64,000 bases of DNA from Pezicula radicicola (lineage: Eukaryota; Ascomycota; Leotiomycetes; Helotiales; Dermateaceae), in contig PDUO01000057.1 of assembly GCA_003008705.1 (NCBI GenBank), positions 129,012 to 193,011 on the forward strand. The letters run 5' to 3'. Under the pieces are notes generated by a model. It saw only the letters and a program-made list of their open reading frames with translations. It did no database searches and had not been told where the DNA came from. Positions 1-12,096 of this stretch are shown one piece after another; the stretch's first letter is position 1; every line of letters starts with the position of its first letter. The position numbers and the translations under genes are program-made.

Positions 1-24
1 CCCCCCTTTCACATCCGAGAGAAT

Positions 25-2001
25 ATGCTTGATCCCACCGAGGCTGAGCATGTTATTATTGAACGACTAATAAACCCCGAGAGTAATACTTCAACTTCGA
101 GTTCAGAGCAGTCGCCTCATCCAGACTCTGATGAGTTATCCTCCTCGGCTCCAGTCCCCCATCTGTCGCGATTGATCCAGGACGCGAAAGGCAAGTTTAT
201 GTTTATTGGAGATTCTGCAAATCTATCGTTCTTGCAGAACATACGAAAGGTCGTCGAGGCCTCCATAGGCGCATGTGCCTTTACCGCTGATCCTCTGCGC
301 CACCTCATGGTTGAGGAGACACCTCAAGGACAGACGCACTGGCTTGATTCTCATCTCCATGGGCCCGTCACCAAGCCAACCCTGGCCGAAGCTACCGAGC
401 TCGTGAGTCGATATATGCTTGTGACAAATTGTGTCCTTGATCTGTTCGACGAAGCAGAGCTCCTGGATCATCTTTCGCATTGGCTTGACAGTAACTCACA
501 GTCGACGGATTCATTCGGGTCTATACTCTGTCTTGTACTGGCCATTGGGGCTCAGACCAGTTCAGAGGACAAGGATGTGTCGGCGGAGCAGTATTTCAAC
601 TACGGACGATATCTGACTGCCCTAAGTTATACAGAAGAGCCCAGCATACCGACGGTCCAATCCTACGCACTGATCACAATGTTCATGCTTGGTGCAGCCA
701 GGAGAAATGCAGCATTCATGAACCTTGGCATTGCAGTGAGGGCGGCATATGCAATGGGCCTTCATAAAAAGGAAGTGTCCGATTTGTTTGGGGAGACCGA
801 ACGCAGAACGCGGGAAAGACTCTGGAAGGTCATTCGTGTCCTTGATCTCTTTATGAGTGCTTCTCTCGGCAGACCTCCGTCCACCTCAGAAACTAGAGAT
901 ACCACATCCACGGAAAACTACTCGGCATCTGCAAGACTCGTTACTATCTTTGAGCACATTCTAACTGATGTTTACTGTCAGCGGAAAATCAGTACCGAGG
1001 TGGTCAGGAGAATAAGTAAAATGCATCGATGTTGGACTGCTCGGCTTCGTGAGGGTCTCAAAGTTGACGGTATACATCCTAGCGACGAGCTCTTGCCTGG
1101 ACCGAGACCAAATATTGGCCTTTATCACCTGAAAGAAGCCTACTACTGGACGATTATACTTCTCACAAGACCATTTCTTGTGGAACATGTATCACTTCGG
1201 GTTTCCAATACCCGACCAAACATGCGTTCCGCAGATCAGCCTTCAGAAGCAACGTCAAATCTAACACTCGTGGATGCCTGTGTCGGCTCTGCTGTCCGTA
1301 CTATCGACCTCTTGAAACCACTGATTGGCTACTCAAACGTTCCAAAACGCTTGCCCTTTGTGCTGAACTCTGTCTTCATCGCAGCATTGGTACTGGGTCT
1401 TGCATTCTTCGGTGATTTGGACAAGTCATTTCCTCTACAAGGATCCCTACAAGACGCACAGGCGCTGCTCCAGTCGTTTCAACTTCATGACGCCTTGGCC
1501 AAAAGATATCTCATGATCATCGAATACCTTCAAGTTGCTTGCAGTCTGTACGTGGAGCGAAGGGATCGTCGAAAAATGGAAAGCCATAGCAAGGCTATCA
1601 GCGGTATCTTCGGGATAGTTCATGAAGATCAAGTGAGCCTGCAGCAGCAACCTACTGCAGATGCTGTTGGAAGAAGAAGACCCTCTGCGCAGAAATCGAA
1701 CGTAGCAATGACCAGGAGATCAGCAGATTCCATGGCCATTGAGCAGAGCAATGAATCGATCGACGGACAACAGCGACCTCTGTCTCAATGTGGGGTGACA
1801 ACCTCCAACATAACCTGGAATATGCTGGAAGACAACAGCATTATGGTCCCACAAGACAGCGAAGATGTCTTGCTTGACGGTTTTGACGTCTACGGCGATC
1901 GAGCCATGGAATTCTCGCCCCGAACGCTTTGGTTCGATTCGTACGAGGACAACAACCCTCTGTTTTCAATGGTGCCCACTGGACAACTGAACGGATTATG
2001 A
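25..2001 (+). CDS. Fungal-specific transcription factor (Fungal_trans domain), 5' partial
   Basis: This is a nuclear regulator of the Zn2Cys6 class, judged from its middle region. The part from about residue 120 to 560 has the helical fungal-specific transcription factor domain (PF04082 type), including the block LGIAVRAAYAMGLHKK followed by RRTRERLWKVIRVLDLFMS and a GRPPS motif near residue 286. No DNA-binding cysteine cluster is present in the 658 residues shown. The frame is open from the first ATG at 25 back to base 1, so the N-terminal exon with the zinc cluster most likely lies outside the window. The C-terminus is low-complexity and acidic, as in activation regions, and ends with TGA. 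The target genes are unknown; the oxygenase downstream on the same strand is a possible one. Confidence 0.85.
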   Translation: MLDPTEAEHVIIERLINPESNTSTSSSEQSPHPDSDELSSSAPVPHLSRLIQDAKGKFMFIGDSANLSFLQNIRKVVEASIGACAFTADPLRHLMVEETPQGQTHWLDSHLHGPVTKPTLAEATELVSRYMLVTNCVLDLFDEAELLDHLSHWLDSNSQSTDSFGSILCLVLAIGAQTSSEDKDVSAEQYFNYGRYLTALSYTEEPSIPTVQSYALITMFMLGAARRNAAFMNLGIAVRAAYAMGLHKKEVSDLFGETERRTRERLWKVIRVLDLFMSASLGRPPSTSETRDTTSTENYSASARLVTIFEHILTDVYCQRKISTEVVRRISKMHRCWTARLREGLKVDGIHPSDELLPGPRPNIGLYHLKEAYYWTIILLTRPFLVEHVSLRVSNTRPNMRSADQPSEATSNLTLVDACVGSAVRTIDLLKPLIGYSNVPKRLPFVLNSVFIAALVLGLAFFGDLDKSFPLQGSLQDAQALLQSFQLHDALAKRYLMIIEYLQVACSLYVERRDRRKMESHSKAISGIFGIVHEDQVSLQQQPTADAVGRRRPSAQKSNVAMTRRSADSMAIEQSNESIDGQQRPLSQCGVTTSNITWNMLEDNSIMVPQDSEDVLLDGFDVYGDRAMEFSPRTLWFDSYEDNNPLFSMVPTGQLNGL

Positions 2002-3037
2002 GGCAATCATATCCGCTTGCCCGGTGTATTGGATCGGATTGAGCACCTATTCTCCAGCCATGTAACAACAAATTCATCTGTGGGGAGTCAGCCTGAGTTT
2101 CGAACTCTTATCCTAGGGGTTGGTGGCTCACGATTCTTTCCATAGATGGCCAGATCCTGATAATCTGTCATGGGCATCTACACATTTGTACTTGTGGGCA
2201 ATCATAAGGCCGGAACATCCTGCCCTAGTTGGCTTAAGAGGCGGCATACATGGACGAATTCTCTCATACCTGCGCCGATGCAGACAACTCGGAGTTGGAC
2301 GAGTAGTCAAGAGAACCCATCCTTGCGATTTTGAAGTGATGCTGAACAAGGAAAAGTCTTGGGAACTATGAATAACGGCTTCGAAGCGCTCAATTATCAA
2401 CCCAGCCAAAAGTACTCTCTTATGATAGACGAGGAGGACGACAATCAACGATATCAGGTGTTGACCAGTTAATCCGATAAATGACCTACACGTATCGGGA
2501 TAGGGGCTTCTTTGGCTTTAATGACGACATTCGCCTCCGGGGTAGTCCGGGGTAGTCCCCGATGCCCATGCCCCCGCATCGGGTCGAGTTCTGTACGAAC
2601 TAGCGAGCATAAAGATTGAAAAGTTGAGTTATAAAATGATCATTAGCTTTCAACCTGAGTGGGTGACAGGTGATATGTCGGGAGCGCGGTTTGGGCTGTG
2701 GGCTGGAGGTATACTGCAGTATGAGGTGGGCTCCGTGGCAATTCGCTCATACCGGGCTAGGCAGTCTTTCCAGAGCCATTCATATTGACTGTTTTGAGAC
2801 GGTTGGGGGATTTCAGCCTGCTGTCGTCGTACCACTGCGGAAGTGTCGGATCTCTTGTACGAGACGTAAAGCTTTGATCAGCGGATGTCTGATTGGATGG
2901 TGGAGAGAAAGGCCCCTCACTTGTTTAATCCGATGGTGGATTAAAACCTGTTATATATTGATTGGACTTCTATACCTTCATTCTGAACTTTCTGTGTTTT
3001 TGTACAAACTGTACTGAAAAAAGGCTCTAATAACAGA
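2002..3037. other. Intergenic region, no gene seen
   Basis: Small open frames on both strands lack recognisable domains, splice structure or coding-like composition. A GC-rich patch near 2537-2585 holds a direct repeat of ccggggtagt and a small imperfect hairpin around cccgatgc/gcatcggg. The last 100 bases before 3038 are the likely promoter of the oxygenase gene; no clear TATA box decides a start. Confidence 0.5.
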
Positions 3038-4205
3038 ATGGCGACTCGAGCACTCCCAGAAGCCTTGACGGCTCCATTGCAGGCATTCGAAAATACACCA
3101 CCATTCCCCAAAGATGTACCTACGGCCCCGCTCCTCCGCCTCTCCCTGTCCAAACTCCTCGACCGTGATGCGGGAGAAGTCAACCGCTTCATCCGCGCCT
3201 GTGAAGACCTAGGGTTCTTCTACCTCGACCTTTCCTGCCCAGCTGGAAAGTTTATCCTCGCCGACGCAGACGAACTGTTTAAAGTCAGCACTAAACTGTT
3301 TGAACTCCCGCTCGAGGAGAAGAAGAAGTTCGACTTTATACACAAGAACTCATACTACGGGTACAAGGGGCTTGGCCTCAATGCCGTGGACAGCCATGGG
3401 AATTTGGATCGTAATGAATTTTACAATGTAAGTTATATATAACAGCGTTAAGTTCCCAAATCCAGTTCAATGGCTGACAGAAGGGGAAAAGGTACCGAAA
3501 GACGACATATTCGAGCTCTCCGATCCATGGCCTGCCCCCAACGTACTCAACTCTCGACGTCCGCTGTTAAAATCATTCATCTCCTCCGCCTACGGCATCG
3601 TCACCCTAGTCTTGACTCTCCTTAATGACCACCTACACCTCCCGCCAAACACCCTCCAAGATCTGCATCGTCTAGAAGGCCACTCAGGCGATATAATCCG
3701 CTTCATAAAATCCCCTCCCCAACCCGTCGACGACCGTCGAACCTCACTTGGGGAGCACACTGACTTCGGAAGCGTGACCGTACTCTTCAATCGCTTAGGA
3801 GGGCTTCAGGTCCTCCCACCGGGACGAGACGCACAGTGGTGCTACGTCCAACCACTCCCCAACCACGCGATCATAAACCTCGGCGACGCGATGGTGAAAT
3901 TTACGAACGGCCTCTTACGCTCTAATATCCATCGCGTTACTGCTCCGCCGGGCGAACAGGCCGACCACACACGCTTTTCCCTTGTATATTTCAGCCGGCC
4001 CAATGACGACGTGATACTGAAGCGATTGGAGGGCAGCGATATCATCCCGCCGCTGGAGAAGGATGAAGTAGAGGAACAGGTCAGCAGTAAAGATTGGATT
4101 AATCGACGCACTGTGGGTCGCAGGGTTGATCTGCACGGCAAGAAAGCTTTTGATAATAACCGTATCAAGGGAACAGAGGCGAGGAGCAAGCGAGCTTATC
4201 TTTGA
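3038..4205 (+). CDS. 2-oxoglutarate/Fe(II)-dependent oxygenase (isopenicillin N synthase-like)
   Basis: Two exons, 3038-3427 and 3492-4205, give a 367-residue soluble oxygenase of the DIOX_N plus 2OG-FeII_Oxy type. The intron (3428-3491) has a GTAAGT donor and a ctgac branch site. The acceptor at 3491 was chosen because it gives the conserved run EFYNVPKDDI; the nearer AG at 3480 breaks the frame. The iron ligands are H219-x-D221 (in GEHTDFGS) and H277 (SNIHRV), with the 2-oxoglutarate-binding R291-x-S293 (RFSLVYFSRP). Length is normal for the family. Members hydroxylate, desaturate or cyclise small molecules, but the substrate cannot be told. It sits between a regulator and a set of reductases, which suggests a role in metabolite modification. 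Confidence 0.9.
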
Positions 4206-5025
4206 GGATAGGAAAGCACTTGAAAAGTAGTATACTATATCTATGTAAAGGAATTATGTTGCTGAAGTAACAACATTGAAGGCTGTACGCTCCCTCCGCA
4301 GAAGATCTAAGCAACTAGGATTCACGAAGAAAGTCTAGGCTTCTGCCCAAAATTCAGGCCCTTGAACTTAAGGGACCGCCAGGGAAATATGTCGAGTGTA
4401 AAACGGAGAGTGGGTGTAGGGGAATGAAGAAGCTTAGACTCCTTGACACGGTGATATCACCTTATCGTAAGCTTCCCTATTCTTTGGCATACCATGACGG
4501 CTCTGTCGAGGTAGAAAAAAGAAAATCGCAGGGACATCCCAGAGACTTTGACAACTATTGAAGATACTACGGTTTTCCGTGGTTGGCACTGCACCCTTGA
4601 TTTCGGACGCCTTCTTGGACCCTCTGCCACACTTTTCTACCTACGCTTTCCCAAGTTTTGTGGCCAGCACAACAACCACATTTGCTACATACCACAAGCA
4701 GTGAGTGGCCTTTGTTACTGGCCAATTACGAGGCCAATTGCCATGAAAAGCATGTCAGAGGAGTGCGAAGGACCACAGGAGGCAGTCGACCCCGTTGAGC
4801 GGCAGATTAGGCACTTTTCTCGTGGTCTCGGTGTGAATACAGGAGTGAACAATAATTTTTTCTCCAATGGAAAGTTTCCCTTTTTGTGCTGATTAATGAG
4901 GCATAGGGTCATCTAGAAAATGAAAAACAATATGGGTCAGCAAAGAGTTAGTTAATGCTAACTGATCGCCTGGGCACGTAGAGACCAACTTACCTCCTGT
5001 GCAGTTGAATCCCCTAGATGAGAAC
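4206..5025. other. Intergenic region, no gene seen
   Basis: No frame here shows a recognisable family. The right end probably holds further decayed sequence of the alcohol dehydrogenase relic on the minus strand: its frame ends at 5026 and unrelated frames follow toward 4893. Confidence 0.4.
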
Positions 5026-5352
5026 CTACGTACTGCCTGCCCATGACGAGGTGATTGAACACGTCTGCCCAAGCGATGGTGCCCCCACTGAACACGCTCG
5101 ACTAACAAGTGTCAAAGAAGCAGTCATGATCTCAATGATCTGCGAAATCCGCGTGCAATCGAGCATAAGGCTCACCCCGGCTGGTGGGAAACTTTTCTTA
5201 ATCTCGGCCAAAACGCCCATCTCAGCGCTATTGATAGTACTTGTCGCACCTAGTTCTTTGGCTAGTTCGAGCCGCGAAGGTTGCATGTCGACAGCAATGA
5301 TTTCCCTAGCCTTCCGAATTCGAGCTGCCATAACTGCGCTCAAAACAACCAA
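5026..5352 (-). pseudogene. Zinc-type alcohol dehydrogenase fragment (NAD-binding half only)
   Basis: The 108-residue frame matches the Rossmann part of medium-chain Zn alcohol dehydrogenases. It has the nucleotide-binding helix LSAVMAARIRKAREIIAVD with the acidic residue that selects NAD, then QPSRLELAKELGATSTINS, and a later LMLDCTR segment. The GroES-like N-terminal half with the zinc ligands is absent upstream, and the C-terminal end runs into unrelated residues before the stop. The normal family length is about 350 residues, so this is a remnant. The glycine motif before the first helix is not seen because the homology begins inside it. It is unlikely to make an active enzyme. Confidence 0.7.
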
Positions 5353-5463
5353 CCAAACACCCTCTCGGCTATTCAGACTCTCACGTTATCGCCATCGCCA
5401 TACCTGCAATTCTTCCGCTATCCACTTTCGACTCTCACAGACAGAACCTCGAGCCTTATCATC

Positions 5464-5863
5464 ATGACTATTGTCTACACTGTACGAAATCCGTTCTCTT
5501 ACCCTCTATCCTCTTCACAAACAACCCTAGACCACAAAGGACAGAGCAGAAGCTAACACTCGTGCCATACAGCTCCTGTACCCGCAAGCCGCTCACGTCA
5601 ACATTAAGTACTATGTCGACAAGCATATGGCCGAAGCGTCAAAGTACTTCGATACCTCTATCCTAGTGTCATGGGAAGTGTTTACCTTTCTTGCGAATGC
5701 ACCTTACTGTGCGATGACAACCACTGTCTGGACTAGCCAGGAGGTATTTATGCAAGCGATAGGCACTAAGGATGGGAAGAAACTATAGGCCGATCTCGTC
5801 AACTACAGCAAGCAGGGACCTATAATCATGGCTCGCGATATTGCAGGATCAAGCGCACCATAA
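5464..5863 (+). pseudogene. EthD-like small protein gene with an in-frame TAG
   Basis: Two exons are visible: 5464-5481 (MTIVYT) and 5573 onward. The 91-nt intron has a GTACGA donor, a GCTAAC branch site and an ATACAG acceptor. The product resembles EthD-domain proteins of about 100 residues, stress or degradation-associated ferredoxin-like dimers: it starts MTIVYTLLYPQ, then has YYVDKHMAEA, a later SWEVFTF block and the terminal NYSKQGP. A TAG at 5786-5788 interrupts the frame after residue 77. The same frame continues for 24 more family-like codons to TAA at 5861-5863. Either a shortened protein is made or the gene is dead by one nonsense change. The well-formed intron argues for recent loss. 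Confidence 0.7.
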
Positions 5864-6561
5864 ATTTGAGGGATGAATGGTTTTGTTTAGAGGTGTCATC
5901 CAAATGTATTTGAATATTCAATCCATCAATAAAGACGAGGATACAATGCCCAATCGCAGATAGCTAAACGTGAAATCTTCGGAATGGGTGATCATGTGAA
6001 GGAAAGCGGGTGGTGGTGGTAGTGGTAGTGATTTTGATGTGGTGGTATTGATGTTTTGTTGATACCGACTTGAGGTTGACATTGACGTACCTTGCATCAA
6101 CGTTAATGCACGCTACTTACTATGTGGAGCATGGAATCTGCCATTTAAGGTATTGATCGTGTCTCAGGCCGCAACTGCACTTAAGGTATAGTAAGGTACC
6201 ACCTGAAAGCCAAGTATTGTAGCGTGCTCCGCTGCTTATACTTCTGCTTATGCCAATCTGGCTTACGCATCAGCACCTCGCATCATGCACCTCACCGCAC
6301 GTTCGATCCACTAACGTACTTTTAACATGACAGCCTCTAACCCTAACTTTTTACTTACCCCCCTTATAAAGATTACTAACAAGAAGTTAGACTAACTTCT
6401 TGTAATTTTTCTAGACTATAGATTTTAGACCGATAGTCTACTTTTTTGACTGACTTTTCCAGCTATATTACGAAAAGCCGGACTATTGTCAACGTTGTAC
6501 ACTCTGTTCCTCCTGATACCAAATCCTCGTTGTCGCTACTGTTCTGTTCCAGGTTGCGATT
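5864..6561. other. Intergenic region with simple repeats and a palindrome
   Basis: Contains a GTG/GTA-rich simple-sequence stretch near 6007-6030 and a short motif, ggtatagtaaggtac, near 6184 that recurs near 11951. A perfect 25-bp palindrome lies at 6379-6403. The last 100 bases serve as leader of the reductase gene at 6562. No gene is seen. Confidence 0.5.
6379..6403. repeat. Perfect short palindrome (11-bp arms, 3-base loop)
   Basis: The arms acaagaagtta and taacttcttgt are exact reverse complements around the loop gac. It lies about 160 bases upstream of the reductase gene. It could be a dyad binding site or a hairpin; nothing in the sequence decides which. Confidence 0.6.
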
Positions 6562-7414
6562 ATGGCCACGCCCCGCGTTCTGATTTTTGGTGGAAATGGT
6601 GGCATTGGTCGACTGATCGCTGGATCGATGCTCGCGAATTCCTGGCACGTTACCAGCGTCATCAGAGACCCGAGACAAGAAGCAGACATTCTTCAGTTAG
6701 GACCAAAACAGAGTCCCAAAGCCGATGTCCTCGTTGTTGACCTGGCACGTATGAAGGATGAGGACGCCAGTAAGATTGTCACGCAAGTCAAGCCCAACTA
6801 TGTTGTGTTCTCGGCAGGTAAGTAAATCTTATGACGATGCGAGAAATCCTTTTGCTAAGCTACCTTACCTGCCACCAGGGAACATGGGTAATGTCAACGC
6901 CATCGATCGGGATGCAGCGAAGAAAATTATCAAGGCATCCGTAACCTCTCTCGACGTTACAAAATTCCTCATGATATCATTTCCTGCCTCGCGCCGGAAG
7001 AAGGCGCCTTGGTGGGACAAGACCGATTACCAAAATTTTCTCGACGAGACAAGAGCATATCCAGAGATAGCGAAGGCCAAGCTGGACGCTGATGAGTACC
7101 TGGTCGCCATGGCTAAGCAGAGGAACGATGATAGCCCAAATTCTTTCCAAGTAATTAGCCTACGACCCAGCTGGCTTACCAATGCTCCCAAGGGCAAAGT
7201 CCATCTAGGCAAGACGAAATTTTCAGGACGAGTATCGCGTACCGATGTTGCCGCCGTAGCTGTCAGTCTCCTTTCACGAGATGATACTTCAGGCTGGTTT
7301 GACCTCGTCGATGGCAGCGATGATATTGAAACCGCCGTGGATAATGCGGTACGAGACAACTTAGATTCCATCGAGGGGGAAGATCTTGAGCAGATGTATT
7401 GTAAAGCAAGATAG
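6562..7414 (+). CDS. NAD(P)-binding reductase/epimerase (atypical SDR, NmrA/YwnB-like)
   Basis: Exons 6562-6817 and 6879-7414 encode 263 residues. The 61-nt intron has a GTAAGT donor, a gctaag branch and a CCACCAG acceptor; joining completes a Gly codon in the run FSAGGNMGNVNAIDRDAAKK. The N-terminus carries the dinucleotide-binding motif GGNGGIGR (residues 10-17). Next come DRDAAKKIIKASVTS, FLMISFPASRR and KAKLDADEYL, all typical of the fungal NAD(P)-binding family with a single Rossmann domain and no classical YxxxK. Length is normal and there are no defects. The reaction is unknown; members are oxidoreductases or redox-sensing regulators in the cytosol. It lies between an EthD-like relic and a bZIP regulator gene on the other strand. 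Confidence 0.85.
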
Positions 7415-7808
7415 AGCCGAGCGAGCTTGGGCCGGATGGGGTGGTTCTCGACTTATCTGCAAAATAGCTTCATCGAGCCTTTCCTTCCGGTAATAACTTC
7501 GCGATCCCACTTGTTTTATGGTGGACTAGAGGTGCCAGGAATACGGCTCCCTGTTCGAGTTCATAATTCGCCATCACTTAATAATGTAGAACCAGAGTGA
7601 GGACCTTTACGGGTTTAACATTTAAAAAAATTCACCCCATAGAAGAACTATGTGGGCGACACCACCTAATACTACCTAGCTCAACAAAATCCAAACGCTT
7701 GATCATCTAAGAGCGCAAACCAATATCGTAGCCAGATATCGCTTATTCACGCTCCATAGAATACCTGCGATGTCACTCATGGAACAGATAGATGAAGTCT
7801 TCGCGTCT

Positions 7809-8899
7809 TTAGATTGTAAATTTGTCAAAGCATAGAGCCATTTCACCTCGCCCTGCCCTCCAGCGATTTGTAGACTCAAATAAATCCCAACATCCCTTGA
7901 TCGTCCATCCCCAACACTTCAAGAATTCCTCAGTCACTTCCCAACCAGCCACATCCCACGGCTCTCCCCAGACGATGATGCCTGTTCTCCCAGTGCCGGT
8001 ACTGAAAAGCCCAACCAAATCTCCACAAAGGTCCATATCATCAAATGTATTTCCGGCTCGGATCAGATTTTGCCGCATCTGAGGCACAGGCAAACAATCA
8101 ATCCAAGGATGATGGGGGACCTGGGTCTGAAGATCTGTAGGTCTTAGGGCTTGTGGCAGGGCGAGGATGCCGTTTACATCAACAGCCGGCGGACAAAATG
8201 CAGATGTTGCATCGTCGTCCATGATGACGTCGGATGGGATTCCAAGCGTCTGAGAATTGCTGATGAGAGCTCGGAACACGTTGAGTTTTACGAGAACTAG
8301 AAGTTTGTCGCTCCTCGGAGATCCCATCGTAGAAGTACTTTGTGCCCATTTTTGCAACCAATCCATAATTGCGGAACCATCTAGATTGCCTTGTGCGCAT
8401 GCGGCAGCCGTTCGAGCACGCTCGCAAATTTTGATTCGAGAAAGACCTGCAGCTGAATCAAAGACATCAAGCAGATCGACCTCTTGCCACCGAGTCACGT
8501 CCGAATGTGAGCGAGAGAAATGATGATCCGTAGCTCTGACCACTAGCGAGCTGCTGTCCTCTGAGGAGCCACTTGAGCCGAACGACCTGGTTTCCCGGGG
8601 CGCAAGTTTTTGCTCGGAGGAACTATTTCCCTCGATGGTTGCATGTTGCGCCATACGAAGCTGTGATCGCTGAAGAGCCTTTCTTTTCCCTGCAAATTAG
8701 GGAAGCATGCATCATCAGTAACTTACCGCAAAGAGTGGAAACAGTGCTTACGCCAGGCTCTCTGGTGGAGTCGATTTTGTGTCTTTCTTCGCTCAGCTGC
8801 GCTGGACAAGCCAGACCAAACATCCTCTGGTCCCCTGATCATATCTTGCTGTGGCATGTACTGCAGGACGATCTGCGTGGCGCATGTTGACTCGGCCAT
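7809..8899 (-). CDS. bZIP transcription factor with DUF3425 C-terminal domain
   Basis: Exon 1 is 8899-8752 and exon 2 is 8689-7809, joined across a 62-nt intron (GTAAGC donor, TTGCAG acceptor), giving 342 residues. The splice makes an uninterrupted basic region, ERRKTQNRLHQRAWRKRK (residues 36-53), with the N-x7-R bZIP signature (N42, R50). It is followed by a short, weak leucine-zipper stretch. The C-terminal third has the DUF3425 pattern: LPQALRPTDLQ, VPHHPWIDCLP, VWGEPWDVAGWEVTEEFLK, GCWDLFES. This is a common architecture for fungal nuclear regulators of stress or metabolism. The ATG at 8899 was chosen because the frame upstream has only GTG. It is divergently arranged with the aldo/keto reductase at 9345, a possible target. 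Confidence 0.88.
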
Positions 8900-9344
8900 A
8901 TTCGAAAGATGTGGATATCGCACTTGAAATTTGCTTCCGTCTGGAGGTGGGGTGTCATAAGCAGAAAGCAGATGAGATACTCAAAGTAGGTTAGGTAAGG
9001 TAAGATAGGTAGTAGAATGGATATAGAAATAGAATAGAAAACAAAAGCTGGGAAGAAAAGATGCCATCTGCTTATGGGCGACAAGGAATAGAGTCCTGGC
9101 CTAGCTTCATCGCAGCCCTAGCGCCAAGTGATAGTGCAATGCAGGCCGTAACGCTACAGGATACAAGGTTTTTTTCAATCCACTCCGATATTATGTCCGA
9201 AAAGTCCGACTCTGACATCACCTGACAGGGTCAACTGCCTCACTTTTATTTCCTTACCTTTGTATCCTACGGTACTGTTCCAAGAGGTCTACAACGAACA
9301 ACCCAAAGCAACCACAATCAGATAAAACACTATACAAAGTCAAC

Positions 9345-10637
9345 ATGGTCAAAACAATTCCCTTCGGCGACACCCAGGTCGCGTCTCCAGGCTTTGGCGC
9401 TATGGGGCAAAGCTTTGGTTTTGGAAACAATCTTAGCCTGGAGCAAGCTGAGCCAGTCCTTCTGAAGGCCATCGAACTAGGATGTACATTCTGGGATACT
9501 GCTGTAGGTCAAAAAGATCTGCGTATGAATCGCGCTGTCGGAAGACTGATAAATGAAATTGCAGGTTGTTTATGGAGCCGGTATCAACGAGAAATTGCTC
9601 GGAGACTTCATCAGGAAGCACAACGTCCGTGATAAAATCTTCAGTACGTTGCAAGTCACCGCCATCTGAGAACCAATACTGACTATGCTGTTTTGTAGTT
9701 GCATCAAAATGCGGCTTTGCTTGCATTGAGGGAGTGGATGGCGGACTCAGGGAAGTTACCAATTCTGCCTCCCACATTAAGGAATATATCGAGGGCACCA
9801 TAGAGAGACTCGGCTTCACTCCAGACCTCTACTATTTGCATCGTATTGATCCTAGTACGTTGAATCAACCTAATTTCGTATTCGACTTGCTAACTTTACC
9901 TTCAAAGACACACCTTTGGAAGAGTCTATTCCAGCTCTCAATGAGATCCGAAAAGCGGGAAAGACAAAGTTCATCGGCCTTTCCGAATGTTCTGCTGCGA
10001 CTTTGCGCAAAGCTAACTCGAGTAAGTTCTCTTTTGCGATTGTCGGTTTGTTACTGCTGACCTTCTTCGTAGTTGCAAAGATCGATGCCGTCCAGGCCGA
10101 GTATTCCGCATTTGAGACTATTCACGAGACCGACGGCTTGATAGAAGCTGCTAGAGAGTTGAAGATTGCCTACGTTGCCTATAGTCCATTAGGCCACGGG
10201 TGGCTCGTGGACGATTTTCCGTTCAAAACTCCCGAGGATTTCCCCGCGGGCGATTTCCGTCTAACAAGTACGTCTCTTCTTGGCCATATTCTCTCTCCAT
10301 TAGGATTTTCCTGGTCCTTACTAACACGTATTTTCCTCAAGGCCCCAAGTTTCAAGGTGAAAACTTCCACAAGAACAAGGCTATCGTGGAGGAGATCAAG
10401 AAACTCGCGACTCGAAGAGGATGTACAATCACCCAGATCGCTCTCGCGTGGGTCGCTGCTCAAGGCATGATTGCTATTCCAGGTACAACCAAGCCAGTGC
10501 GACTTGAGGCCAACTTTGCATCGCGGGACATTGATTTGACGGAGGAAGAGTTACAAGAAATGCGCAAGATTGTGGATGAAGCCAAGCCACACGGTAACAG
10601 ATACTCTGCCGCCGCGCAGGCTACTGTGGGACATTAG
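9345..10637 (+). CDS. Aldo/keto reductase, six exons
   Basis: Six exons (9345-9503, 9565-9643, 9699-9854, 9908-10021, 10073-10267, 10342-10637) encode 332 residues. All five introns are 51-74 nt with GTA donors; several have clear CTGAC or CTAAC branch sites. The product is a cytosolic NADPH-dependent reductase of the AKR superfamily. The catalytic tetrad is visible: Asp in FWDTA, Tyr in VVYGAG, Lys in ASKCGF and His in YYLHRID. The cofactor-binding C-terminus has [14 protein letters not shown]. The segment [10 protein letters not shown] is the usual strand after the hinge. No frame defects are seen. It shares an upstream region with the bZIP gene on the other strand. Confidence 0.9.
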
Positions 10638-12096
10638 AAGCAGAGTGGTGTATGGACAAAAGTGTAGGAAAGACATGTCTGATTACGGTTTCCGACGTAA
10701 CTACTCCAGGGTGCGAATATTGACTTTATTTAGTCAATTGACAGTTGAAAGGCTTGATATTTTCATGATCCGTACTGTGCTTTTGCTCTCCTCTACATCT
10801 CCGAGGTGATGTCAGATTGGGATGTAGCCGCAAAGGGAGTGTTGATAATCATCTGGAAACTGGTTTGAGGGTTCCAACTTGACCGAAGTCTACGTGTTTA
10901 TTCGCCTCAAAAATTCATTGGGCATGTGGGAGCTTGCGGATTAATCAAAGACCCCTCGTTGTGCACAAGGTACTCTCCCACGATCAAGTGCTTAGTTTGA
11001 CAGAATTCACTCTCAGTGCATTTGATATGAATTGAATTGGCCCATCGGGAATATCACCTCGCGGGATCAACTAGCTTCACTTTGATCGATACTGAATTTG
11101 ATCAAATCATGATATTGCCCCTTTGCAGCTTGCCTAAATGGAGTCGTCCCTCATATCCTTCATCAATTATATGGTTAAGAACGGGGCTATGTTCTACTAC
11201 CGTGCTAAGCGCCATCTTCCATCGCCAAGCTTCAAACACAAACGCTAAGAAACGAGAAAAGAAAAGGGAAGAGGCGAATCCCGGACCAATGGAGGCAAGT
11301 TTCCATTTGGCCATAACAGATGCTCCTCGCTCGCTGCATAACTTATATAAGGTATGTATACATAAGGTATCCTTGGCTCTAAATGACCAGTGTTGGCAAT
11401 AATATAGTGATATCGTATTACACGATATTGGTTTCCGTATAATTATCCCTACTATACGTGCATCACGTAAATAGAGTATGTCAAATTTAATGTTCTCTAG
11501 GTACAGAAATCGACTCTAATAAGTTTAGCGAGAATAAAGATATGAAAATCTTAGCGAGTTCTATAAAGTAGTATAAAACGCACGGCCAAACATAAAATAT
11601 TTATGTAAATAATACATAACCAATATTAGCAATATAATATCGCCATATTGTTGCTAATGCTACAAACGACGTACCTTATTCAGACTTTAGACTCCCCATT
11701 CTATTAAGGTTTTCCAGACCGCCTTTTTTGACCTGAAGCGAGGTAGATAACGTGACACTAATGTACTTAGCTAGTCAGATGTCTACGTAAAACAGTTTTG
11801 ACGCCGAGCTACAGATGCAGGTTGCTTACGACAAATTGGCCAATCGGTAATCTTCTTTTCAGGCGACCTATCTCTAGAATCATATGATTGTTTTTGCCGT
11901 GGACATGGAGATATAGAGTATGACGATCCTATCCCGTGCTCGACAGCTAAGGTATAGTAAGGTACATAAGGTAACTGGTAACAGCCAAAGGTACAGAATA
12001 TCTTCTCAGTATATACAATGTTCAAATCATTCATTGCATTACACTTCCATTGACCGTATCATCATCTATTTGGCACCGCCTTCAGCGGTATCAATC
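10638..12096. other. Intergenic region, partly AT-rich, no gene seen
   Basis: Between the two aldo/keto reductase genes. The stretch 11400-11700 is AT-rich with many stops in all frames. The motif taaggtatagtaaggtac near 11950 repeats one seen near 6183. Small open frames elsewhere have no recognisable content. Confidence 0.5.

Noticed and set aside
6335..6350. Telomere-like ctaaccctaac near 6340 and agggttagagttag near 61590
   Set aside because: Only one or two imperfect units each, in the interior of the window; not a telomere.
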